A stretch of 64,000 nucleotides of DNA from Argopecten irradians (Eukaryota; Mollusca; Bivalvia; Pectinida; Pectinidae). Location: NCBI RefSeq assembly GCF_041381155.1, contig NC_091137.1:22799655-22863654 (forward strand), read 5' to 3'. The notes beneath the pieces were generated by a model. The model saw nothing but the letters and a program-made list of their open reading frames with translations. It ran no database searches and was not told where the DNA came from. Position numbers and translations under genes: made by a program. Positions 36,750 through 48,000 of the stretch are shown here, one piece after another (positions within the stretch are counted from its first letter, which is position 1; each line of letters starts with the position of its first letter).

Positions 36750-37512
36750 ACGCCCAAAAATGGAAGAATAAGTTGGTTTTAAATTTCATACATTTGTAGT
36801 AGGCGATCGAAGGTTCATAGACACATGTTAAACAATATTGAGCATTATTTGAAAAATGACTTCACTGTGGAAATTAAATCTATTTTTCAATGATGCAGAA
36901 TTTAAATGAATGTACTATATACGAAACTACGGCTCCAGACATTGAGCGCAGCGATCAAGAGTCTTGTGGATCGAGATAAAATGGAGAAAAAGAGTGAGCG
37001 AGCCGGGTGTGATAAGTGGTACGTAAAACTCCTTAAAATAAAATAGGAAATGATGTCACTGTACTCTGGTACACACAATAACCACAGATTGTTTTAAATA
37101 CACGTAAAAAAAAACGTTTTTAAAAGTATGTCATTTTCGATGCCCTGATAGGAGACACGTACAAATACTCCTTCCGACATAATCAGGTTGGGCAGTATGG
37201 GCGCAACCCTGCATATGGGTAACAGCATAGGCGCGTCTGCATCTGGTTTTGGGGAAAAAAAAAAAACAATTCCTAGTAGCTAGGGGTAGGTTATTATATT
37301 TTTATCAAAAACAGAAGCAGACGCCTGTGGTAACAGTTACCCATTTGAGTAACAATTACCTGTTTGAGTAATCAATAAGTTGCCAAAATGAGGAATGCCG
37401 TGAAAGAAAAATGCATGAAGCTGTTTTAATTTTTTTTTTAGTTTGACATGGCACCATTATTTTCACATCACTGTGGTCGATGGGGAACACCTAAATATTG
37501 TTATCTTACAAC
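36750..37512. other. Gene-free stretch
   Basis: No exon seen. The words gttacccatttgagtaac and tgcatatgggtaacagc near 37210-37370 recur inverted at 38690-38770 (gaaactgttactcaaatggg, gttacccatatgcagggttg), so the LTR element at 37518-38511 sits between two inverted flanking repeats. Confidence 0.5.
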
Positions 37513-37517
37513 AAAGT

Positions 37518-38511
37518 GTATTGTAAACGGTGGTTTAATTACAACGATACATATACATCTGTACACAAAGCATCTACAATAATAATCAACAATACATGTT
37601 ATATTTGACAAGTTTACACACATTAGTAAAACACGTCTGTACAGATTAGGGGTTGGAAAGAGAGAGCGCTGCGGGGGCGCCACATTTACTGCGTCTGCGC
37701 ACATTGATGACGTCATCCAATCCGCAGTTCACAACACTCCTCCCCGTTTTATGGAGCTCCCTCCTAGGATAAAGATGTCGGTGGTACTGATGATGGCTCA
37801 CAAGGTCCAATCTTGTCTTACTAGGTGTCAAGGTTCCTTGTCGAGGTCCTTAAGTTTATACTGAAAATACGGAGTGCAGGGGCACTAACTCCAAGAAACA
37901 TCGTTTGTAGGGAAGATTACCAAACTAAATATTTGTTCTTCCAGGTTTTGGCCCTGAATTGGATTTACCCAAGGTCCGTTCTGCATGTTCATGATTGTTT
38001 TATTACATGTAATTTCCTTTTTACCAAAGGGACTTCACGTCCGAACAACAAACTAAATCTTATATACACTATATAGTTGTTCAACTGACCCTGCTTGGGA
38101 ACGTTTTGCAGGTCAGTGCAATTTAGGTACCAGATAAAATGTAGCTGACCCCGCTTGACGGGTGTTGTCATTCATGCCAATAATGGCGCGAGCAAGCACA
38201 TGCATATGCCAGACGGTGTAAACACACTCGATACAAACATATGACATAATAAATTATACAAGTGAAATAGGCGTAAATTCGCCGACGTCTGACACCAGTA
38301 TTGTAAACGGTGGTTTACAACGATACATATACATCTGCATACAAAGCATCTACAATAATAATCAACAATACATGTTATATTTGGAAAGTTTACACACATT
38401 AGTAAAACACGTCTGTACAGATTAGGCGTTGGAAAGAGAGAGCGCTTCGCGGGCGCCATGTGATGGCGTCTGCGCACATTGGTGACGTCATCAAATCTGC
38501 GGTTCACAACA
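37518..38511 (-). mobile_element. Small LTR retroelement without coding region (TRIM-like)
   Basis: Two long terminal repeats of about 215-220 bp (37518-37736 and 38298-38511) in direct orientation enclose a 561-bp interior, flanked by the 5-bp direct repeat aaagt (37513-37517 and 38512-38516). On the minus strand the interior opens with TGGTGTCAGACG, a primer-binding site of the kind used by Gypsy-class elements, and closes with the purine tract ACGGGGAGGAG before the 3' LTR. No gag or pol sequence is present, so it is a non-autonomous, fossil element. The LTRs remain very similar, suggesting a fairly recent insertion. Confidence 0.85.
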
Positions 38512-39190
38512 AAAGTGAGACAACAGAATTTGATATTTTATGCACAGAAACAAAGTCTTAGATCAGTTGTAAGGTATTCTAAAAATGATAACGCCATTTT
38601 TGATAATGATTTTTAAAATAAGTTAGAAACATACATAAGGTAAACAACATTAATATATGTGTTTTCTTTTCACAGAATTCCTCATTTGGGTACAATTGTA
38701 ACTTATTGATTACTCAAACAGGAAACTGTTACTCAAATGGGTAGCTGTTACCCATATGCAGGGTTGTGCCCAACCTATTAATCACTTTGTATCTGCAGGG
38801 ATCAATCTAGGTTTTGGGGGGAAACTACCCTTTTTCAAAATAGGGGAAAAGTTTGGGGAAATATAGGGGAATTTGAATCTTCTTATTTTGGTCCAAAATT
38901 ATATTCATTTTCACGAAAAAGTACCGTAAAACAACTAATTTTAATTTTAGATTTAGTAAAGCAAGATTTTCAGCTCAAAATATGCAGTAGCTGTATGATA
39001 AATATTAAGAAATATGCAAACAAAAGTTTTAAAAAAATCAATGAAAAATAAGTCACAGGGGAAATTGTGTTACAAAAACGGTCAATTTTTTAGCTTCTAA
39101 TGGGACATTTTTAAATCTTCAGGGGAATTTAAGGCCAGAGAGGAAATCATTCCTTGAGGGGAAATTTACCCATAAACGGTAATAAATCAG
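38512..39190. other. Gene-free stretch
   Basis: No exon seen. Around 38815-39175 there are repeated tagggga and aggggaaattt words with no clear element boundary. Confidence 0.45.
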
Positions 39191-39195
39191 AGCTA

Positions 39196-39250
39196 GATTG
39201 TTCGCTGATTGGGGTTCAAACTCAGGACCTCCTAACACTAGCCATATGCT
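39196..39250 (-). repeat. tRNA-like SINE head, inverted
   Basis: The minus strand reads agagcatatggctagtgtta then ggaggtcctgagtttgaacc, an A box and a B-box-like block. The same head in plus orientation is at 40545-40605. Confidence 0.5.
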
Positions 39251-39259
39251 CTGTAGTTT

Positions 39260-40440
39260 GAGAAATCCCTCTTGAGATTCCTCCTCAAGACTTTTATATT
39301 TTGATGTTTGATAGATGGCTCTCGAGTTGGGCCTGTGACATGCTGGGATGAAGGGCTACCAAGTTTGTTCAAATGAATGACCTTGAGCTTCATTAAGGTC
39401 ACAGATGTCAAATGGGCTGAAATGTCTTGATAAGAAATCTGCTTCATAACCAAGATGCCTAGAGACCTGATATTAGGCCTATGACGTGCTGGGATGAAGC
39501 GCTACCGAGTTTGCTCAAATGAATGGCCTTGACCTTCATTCAAGGTCACAGGGGTCAAATAGGCTTGAATCTTGAAATGACTTCTTCATAACAACCAAGA
39601 GGCCTAGGGACTTGATATTGGGCCTATGTCATGCTTGGATCAATGGCTACCAAGATTTGTTCAAATGAATGACCTTGACCTTCATTCAAGGTCACAGGGG
39701 CCAAATAACCTTTAATCTTTTAACAACTTCTTCTAATAACCAATAGTCCTAGGGACCTTATATTGGGCCTGTGGCATGCTGGGTTAAAAGACTACCACGT
39801 TTGTTCAAAATAATGACCTTGACCTTCATTCAAGGGATCAAATAGGCTAAAATCTTTAAACGGCTTAATGATAAACAAGGGGCCTAGAAACCTGATATTG
39901 AGCCTGTAACATGTTGGGATAAAGGGCTACAAAGTTTGTTAAAATGAATGACCTTGACTTTCATTCAAGTCACAGGGGTCAAATAGTCTTAAATCTTTAA
40001 ACAACTTCTTCTTGATAACCAAGAGGCCTAGGGGCCTGATATTGGGCCTTGGCATGCTGGGATCAAGGGCTACCAAGTTTGTTCAAATGAATGACCTTGA
40101 CCTTCATTCAATGTCGCAGAAGTCAAAAAGGCTTAAATATTTAAACAACTTCTTTTTAATAACCAAGAGGCATAGGGACCTGATATTAGGCCTGTTACAT
40201 GCCGAGATGAAGGGCTACCAAGTTTGTTCAAATGAATGACCTTAACCTTCATTCAAGGTCATAGGGGTCATTTAGGCTAAAATCTTTAAATGACTTCTTG
40301 TTAATAACAAAGAGGAAAATGGGCCTCTAACGTGCTTTGGCATGATATAAATTTTTATTCAATCTCCTATTTGTTAAGTATGAACCATGCATGATTACCA
40401 GATAGCAGGTGAGCGATTCGGGCCCATTTGGCCCTTGTTT
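39260..40440. mobile_element. Tandem-array element E4
   Basis: About seven to eight units of roughly 143 bp, each with caagtttgttcaaatgaatg, accttgaccttcattcaagg, a tcttgataaccaagaggcc block and gggacctgatattgggcct. The right end reads caggtgagcgattcgggccc, then a short palindrome and cccttgttt, like the right end of E5. Non-coding; the 40012-40239 open frame is a by-product of the units. Confidence 0.8.
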
Positions 40441-40443
40441 AGA

Positions 40444-40535
40444 TATTGGGATACTAACTAATTGCACGCGATGCATCGATGCACCACCAAGCGATGCAAT
40501 ACATCGATGCATTGGTGAATCGTTACACCTCTAAT
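40444..40535. repeat. hAT-like terminal fragment
   Basis: Repeats of atgcatcgatgca words end in gaatcgttacacctct, whose complement aggtgtaacgattc is a form common at hAT ends. No second end was found, so it is a solo end. Confidence 0.45.
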
Positions 40536-40544
40536 TGTACTCAT

Positions 40545-40605
40545 TAGTAGAGCATTCGGCTAGTGTTCGGAGGTCCCGGATTCATTAATCCTGGTCTAGC
40601 CACTA
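40545..40605 (+). repeat. tRNA-like SINE head
   Basis: Reads agagcattcggctagtgttc then ggaggtcccggattcattaa: A box and decayed B box, matching the inverted copy at 39196-39250. Confidence 0.5.
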
Positions 40606-40639
40606 CATTTTCTCTTCTTCTGCTTCACATGGTACGTAT

Positions 40640-41157
40640 ATGTATAGCCATCATGCATCGTCTGTTGTCAGTAAACTTTTCACATCATTTTAAACTTCTT
40701 CTCAACTTCCACCAGTGGGATAAGCTGAAACATACCCGATAAGATTGATCCTGACATATGGTCCAGGCCAAGAGTTACTGTATTTTTCAGGTCAATCCAA
40801 AATCCTAGATTGCTATCACAGCCGCCATCTTGAAAACACATCCTTCCCAATTACTACCAGTATGATTTAGCTGAAACTTAAATTGCTCGAAATTAATCCT
40901 GACATGGTTCTGACCAAGCGTTGTTATTTTTCCGGTCTTTTAGAAATCCCAGATGTCCGCCATGACCCCAAGTCAGATCTGCCTGTGCGATTAAGCTGAG
41001 ACCTGCCTGAAATGATCCTGACATGGTTCTGAACAAGTGTTGTTTTTTTTTTTTGATTGATCTGAAGTCCAAGATGGCTGTAACAGCCATCATCTTTAAT
41101 ACATATTTTGAACTTTTTGTCAAATTCAAAATGGGCACTAATTGGTCCTCTTGTTTA
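40640..41157. mobile_element. Decayed tandem-array element E8
   Basis: Three diverged units of about 145 bp share agctgaaac, tgatcctgacatggttctg, caagtgttgtt and a catcttgaaaacacat/ccaagatggc block. The right end reads tggtcctcttgtttat, the same terminal word as E1, E5 and E6. Confidence 0.65.
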
Positions 41158-41159
41158 TA

Positions 41160-42046
41160 AATGTTATTCACAAGTCTATGTATAGTTGGGCCCTTTTGGC
41201 CCCCAAATCTGTGAAATTTTCAAATTTGTTATTTAGTAATTAAATTGTTGAATATCAAATATTGAGTACATCTTTGATAGAATAGGTATGGTAATTATGT
41301 ATCAATGCAGCTTTGGTTACCATGGTAAATATCCTAAATACAGGTATGCAAAAAGTATGAAAAATATATGCCAATTTAGTCAATTTGGGCCATCTAGCAA
41401 TACAGTGCATCATTGAACAAACCTGATTTTTCTCCTTAAATGATGTATCTGAGCTAGGTACCTAAATATTCTGAATAAATGTTAAGTTTGTTCAAGGTTT
41501 TGCTCTATTGTTTCTTAGACAAAAAATGTTTTAAAAAAAATAGGCAAAAATGACAAAAATTTTAAATTCTGTTTAATTTATGCATACTGTATTCGACCCA
41601 ATAAGCGCCCATGGCCAGAGCGCTTAAAAAATTGATAAAAATGAAAAGGTGCTATTAAGTCAAAATTATTGAAAATTTGTACTGTTTTATGTACTTTTGG
41701 TCCTTATTTATGCCTGGGCAATTGAAATTGAGGCCTCAAAAATGGGGAGGGGCGCTTATAGGGACATGGGCGCTTATTGGGTCAAATACGGTATTTCGGA
41801 TGATATCCATGGCAACTTAAAGCTGGAAAATTAGACAACTTTTATTACAACTAAATCAGGGACATACTTAAATGTAGCAATATCTTAAGTGCAACAAGTT
41901 TATTATTTCTTAATTAATACTTTGTTTAAAAAATTGATAGATTTGGGGGCCAACTTTTATGCTGGTAAGCCCATAATGTTACATGAATGATTGATATCAT
42001 ATTTTTCATTTCTTTTTGTTTGATTTAGGTAAATTACAGTTGAATC
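41160..42046. other. Upstream region of the FASTKD gene
   Basis: No coding exon seen. Near 41592-41785 the phrases gacccaataagcgcccatgg and gggcgcttattgggtcaaat form an inverted pair about 190 bp apart, probably a small MITE. The ATG at 42047 lies 17 nt after a tttag acceptor-like site, so a 5' non-coding exon upstream is possible. Confidence 0.45.
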
Positions 42047-45000
42047 ATGGCATTTTGGCAGACTATGACCAGGGTCTTTCTTTTAGGAGGCAGCACAAGG
42101 AGCTCAGTTTGCTTCAAGAGACTTTTTCACAGCTATATGTTAACAAGATGCAAAAACAATGGTGGAGTACTTAACTGTTTGCCACCAAATCAAAACCCTC
42201 AACTCCCCATCAGCTATATCTTACAGACACACTCTTTTAGTGAGCAAACTAAGGACAGAAATTCATCAATAAATCAGATAAAGAAAACTAAATACAAACA
42301 GGATATTAAAAGCCGTCCATATGCTGGGGCTAATAGGAATGTTAAGTATATGTGTAGTCTTGTTTGGCCCGATGACAAAAGGGGCAATGAACTTGGAGAG
42401 AAAACGAGGTGGACAGGTCCAGAAATACAAGACTTCGCTGTGAAGAATTTCCATACATTATCATACGAACAGCTGATGGATATCATAGCTTTTTGTGTAA
42501 AACAGAAAAACTTTGTTTGTCACAATCTTTTAGACTATTTATTGGAAAGTGTTAACAATAACTTTGAGAAAGATACCACTGTTTGGGATTCAAAATCTGT
42601 TGCTCAGCTCATGTTTTGTGCATTTGTGTATGGATATCGCAGACATAATTTATTTCGTCAAGTGGAGAAACATATAGAAAAACACCTTTCTATAAAGCAG
42701 TATGAAATGTCTGAAATGGAAGCTGTTATGATACTGTGTGCATATAACAGGTGTTCCAAGCAGTTTACCTCCGTTGAAGTCATCAGAAAGTTTTGGTCTA
42801 TTTGGTTTGCTTACTACCACAAAATGACCAAGACATCCATTTCATCTGAAAATAAGTCACATATGTACATGTTCCTCCGACAAATGTGCCATTATACATC
42901 TCACCTAAATTCTTTGGAACAACTTCAGGCTATTGGAAATTATGGATGCCATCTACACCTTGTTGAAGATCACATCACGGTAATGCAGTGCCTGTCAACA
43001 GTTAGGTTTTATCATGCACCTTTTGTTGACAAGGTGATACAAAAAATTGAAGAATTAAGTAAAAACAATGTCAGTGTTCGTGTTAAAACTTTAGCAATAT
43101 TTAGTGAATTTGTAGCCAATTATGAATTGCAAGAATCAAAAACAGACAGGCATTGTTTTGACAATTTATCAAAATTATTTGAGTTAAGTTCTGGAGAAGC
43201 TGCAATGTCTGCAAACTATTTTCCCAAACTTGCATTTGATGGAGGAGTTCAAAAAGGATCCAAACGCATTCTCATAGATTCTGAAGATCGATGCATCATG
43301 CGATTTGCCTTAGGGATGGTGATGGCAGGCAGAATTCCTCAGGACCTTATCAGTATTCTTCTTGGTAAAGGTTGTAAGTATCCTGCTATTATAAGAAGAA
43401 AGAAAAACCATTTGTTTTATGTGTCTGTGGTTGAGATATACATGTATGCAAAGTTGCACGTAATAACGCGAAAGTTTCATGTAATAACGTGATAGTTTTG
43501 CGCAATAACGCCCAAGTTTCACATAAAAACACAAAATTTTTATATTTTTTTCCTACCAAAATGAGCCCAATCAGCTTTCGTAATTTATTAACTTATACAA
43601 GCTAGGAAAAATTAAAAATGAGACATGATTGCTAATAATAAAAATATTGAGTGCAAATACTTGTACATGGGAACCCATCTGTAATGATTATCTATACTGA
43701 CATGTGTTGTAAAAAAGTTTGACCTTCCAGTGTAAATATGATATAATCTATATTGTTTGTTTACAGTGGACAGCAGCGACTTATATCCTAAGGATCTCTT
43801 GTTACTACAGGCCTGTGTGGATATTGAATGTCCGAACTACACTGGTAACCGTCTGAGCTTGCCAAAGGTAATTATAAGTACATTTGTACTTGTATTAAAA
43901 CTTTTCAATCATGTAGTTGGACTAATTTTAAAGGTAAAATATGAGTGTTATTTATGATTTTGAATAAATCAGATTCAGATTATCAGATACAATATTATGG
44001 AGGTCCATTGATATTTACATGGAATATAATATTGTATGACACCATGCATGCAGAAAGTTGCTTGAAAATGAAGTTGCCATTGCAGCATACTCGCTGTCAC
44101 AGCGACAAATAATTGAATTAAAGAACTGCAGATCGTCTTGAAAACAAAAAGATTATCTTTAATATAGTCATAGTAAGCTTCATTACGACACACATGATAT
44201 ATTTGATGATACTTTTTTTTGCATCTATAACAATAACTCTCTGTGGTTTCTGCAAAGATAACTGTAATAAATTGTGGCAGCGCAATACTTCAGCTGCTGT
44301 ACTCAAGCTCTCATGACCAACTCAGGTAAGAACATAAATTTACAAAAAAAATCCAAAAAAAATCATCATAGTAATTACTGATGCTTTAGGTTTAATACCT
44401 ATTTTACTTTCAGTTTGTGTCTGATAAAAGAGTTTTCCAGAATGCCAAAGGACTTTTGAAGTTTAAGAAAAGTGATCACAACCACCTGTCGAAATTAGTA
44501 TTGACCACTGTAGACAGCATTGTGGGGGAACAACTCTACCACTATCACAGTCTTCTGCCCTATGGAAATGAAGGTAACCAAGGCAACTTGTTTTTTATTA
44601 GGTCATCTGACCCAAAGGATGACCTATAGTCATCATGTACTGTAACCAACTTATTTTCGCAATTTGAAGTCAAATGGTGTCATTATAAATACACTCAGAA
44701 CATTTTTGGGACAATTAATTTCTGTATTTTATAACACCTGTAAAATATGCAAAATATAATCACATACACACGTACATAAATTGACAGATCACCAGCTGTC
44801 AATTCAACTGTCTGAATACCGCACGTGAATTTGCACTTTTGTATTGTGTAAGTAGAGCAACGACATTGCTACAACATTGAAGTGAGAAGGATTTTGTCAC
44901 TGTCTCTTTACACTACTAACACCACGCAAGATGCCTAAGAACCAGGAATAAATACCATTTTTCTTCACAAATGCTTGTCTTATTGGGTCAAAAGAAACAC

Positions 45001-48000
45001 CAATGTAAAGCTTAATTATTAATATAATTACTGGGGTTGATTTAGTGCACATAGCATGTTGGGTCGAAATAACCCGCCGTATACATCAAACTGGCCGAGA
45101 CATTTCGTACCTGCACACAATAGATGTAAACAAACATGTAGACGAACACGTGTTAGTGTTATTTCGGACTGAAGAAGGCCCTATAGTGGCTGAATATATA
45201 TTCCATAGAAATGATTTTGATTTTACTTCGAATTTATTTTGGCCTTTTATTTCGGATTATTAATATACTAGCTTTATACCGTTTTTCCTCATTATAATTA
45301 TTAACAATTTTCACGATATCTAGTCCTTACAAAATGTAAATAAGGACGGAAGATTTAGAAGAAATGTCTTAAATTTTCATAAAAAAACCAAGATCTCATG
45401 AAATGATGGACCACTTCAGAAAGTAAAATGGTAAACCTGGCACCCGCAAGCTCCATCAAAAGTTGCGCTGGCGGATATCAAAGGAAAACCAGCCGTCGCA
45501 TAATATCATGGTCAGTGCACAAACACAAAAGCACTTGTGACGTCCAAAACTCTGAGTGAGAAATCCTTCTCACTTACAAATTGTAATGACAGACGAACAA
45601 TAATTAAGGTAGATATGTGTTTGCTAAGTGGTGTGGCTGCATACTGTCTGGCAATGAGTAAATACATTTGTTTACAGTATGATAATATATTGAACAACAG
45701 TTTTAGGTTTAATATAAATAACCCTTCCTTCCTTTATCATCAAACAGTTTGTAAATTTTTCTTAATCTCCCCTATCCTTCTTATAGATATTAGGTCACTT
45801 GCCTATAGGTCATGGTGATATCCTTCTTATAAATATTAGGTCACTTGACCATAGGTCATGGTGACCTAATGTATTTGTATGTCATCGTTCATCTGTCATT
45901 ACAATTTAAATAATTAACTATTCTTGTCTTCCAGTTATAGAGCTGAGACTGGATGAGGAGAGAAGGCCTACTAAGTTTGTAAAGTTACCATACTATAGAC
46001 TGACTGACACTTTCAAGTCCTCAGGCACTGGGTATGTATGCTAATTAATTGTCCCCTGTGAAACATATTTGCGGGGGATATTTTCTTTCATACCTACACG
46101 AGTAATACTGGCTGGTCTAGGGCAATACACTCATGTCGCCTAAGGCTGTATTGCATGGCTACCCATGCAATAAAGCCTCGTGACGTCACGGCGTCAACAA
46201 AATCTCTATTTCCTCGGTAAAATTTTAACATTTTTTTCACAAAATTGACTGGTTTTACTATAAAAGATGCAAGCAACGGAATTTGTGTTGAAAATATCAC
46301 GTAATTTTTCATGTATGGAAATTGACTTCCAGTCGTGGATTTCTTCGAATTTATTTCAAAATGGCGGGATATTATAGTTGTAAAATTGCAGTAAAACGTC
46401 GTGGTATGAAAGAAAAATACTCTTTCATAAGTGGATATGAAGGATAGGGATATTCTACCCTCGGGATCACAAAATGTTGCAAAACCCTCGGCAAGCCTCG
46501 GGTTTTACTACATTTTGTGACCCTCGGGTAGAATATCCCTATCCTTCATATCCACATATGAAAGAGTCTTATAGTATTGGATTCATCCATTCATCAGAGA
46601 TTGTTCCTGTTACTATGGAAAAGTAAAAAAAAAATAAACAACAATTAATGTTCTCTTTCTGGGCTACAACTTCAAAACTGTCTGACTCAAATTCTCAAAC
46701 ATTCTGTTTATGTTAGGTTAGAGCACTTGTGCCATATTCCGGTTTTCATACCACGGACACTTGTGCTGTATTCGGGTTTTCATACCAGTAACCACTTGTG
46801 GGGCATGGATAAAAATTCCACGCTTTAATTTGAGGAACTCCTTGTTAAAGGAGAAGGTACATTAAGACTCGAATATGGCCGCAAAATTAATTCTCCAGTA
46901 AAGAACAACATATTTTGCCATATAACAGTTGAATACATTTGCTAACACATTACATCCCAAAAATATCCCGCACGTGCCAATTATGTTGACTATGACGTCA
47001 TCAACATGCAGTTTCACAAAAATCCTTGAAAAATCATACTTTTTGAGTGGTTTTCTCTAAAAATGAATGTGGCCGCCTTCGTGGAGCAGAAAGAGATTTT
47101 CACACGTTGTGTATCGTGTATTTATGCATATCCATGCAAAATTTAAAGTTGCTCGAAGGTGGTGGCCAAATCCATTTCAAGCCTTTTCTAACCTAAAGAT
47201 GACGAATTTCTAGCAAAATTTGGCGAGAAGAGGAAAATCATCAATTTGATGATGTCATAGGTGGAGCACATCGTGTACATGGTTATAAAAAGATATGTTT
47301 TGATGAATGGCAAGTATGAGAGTATTTATTGATGTGAAATTGATGTGGATCAGAGTAAATATTTTTCGGCCTGAAAAATTAAGGCCAAATACTGGTCCTA
47401 TCATATCTACTCCTTTGTGTTTAAATTGTTATTACCATAAATACTTAATACCTCTATATTTAAGCTTCTGTATCAATAATGTCATAAAAGTTCAAGTTAT
47501 CCGAGTGTTCGAATTAAGCAAGTTCTCATATCTACTGACAATCGCTCTACTTGGTATAAATAGACTAGTTCCATGTCGTAAAACGATGTGAACAAGACAG
47601 ATGTCAAAACAGCCGATAGTAGTTGCAAAATTATAACAAGAAAACCTAGATATATATCTATTTAGGCAGATTTATGAAAAAGAAATCGGCATTTTCGGCG
47701 ATCTCATTATCCAAAAAATCTCTTTTTGAGTTTAGGAACATTTTATGTTTGATTTTTGTCGTACTGACATAAAATTTAATACGTATTATCCGAGTTCTTC
47801 CAATTTTCCTAATTCGAATTTTCAGAGTTCTTTAAACAAAGATAAAGAGGGAATTCGACCGGGTTTTCGAATTATCCGAGTTCGTATCAACCAAGTTCCA
47901 CTGTATACAGTTTATTAAGAGTATTGTAGGCATTACAATGTAGTTGTGATATTTTTTTGTAATTTTGACTTTTGTTTTTCAACTATTTATGTACCACTGC

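Noticed and set aside
39196-39250. Possible tRNA gene
   Set aside because: A and B boxes are present but acceptor and anticodon stems do not pair; it is a SINE head.
42266-42486. Minus-strand frames of 62 and 70 aa
   Set aside because: Antisense to FASTKD exon 1.
43374-43492. Continuation of FASTKD exon 1 to the end of its open frame
   Set aside because: The extra residues come from a short tandem repeat; the GTAAGT donor at 43374 fits the next exon in phase and restores the FAST domain.
46094-46312. 72-aa minus frame
   Set aside because: By-product of the family H repeat, which is non-coding in all three copies.
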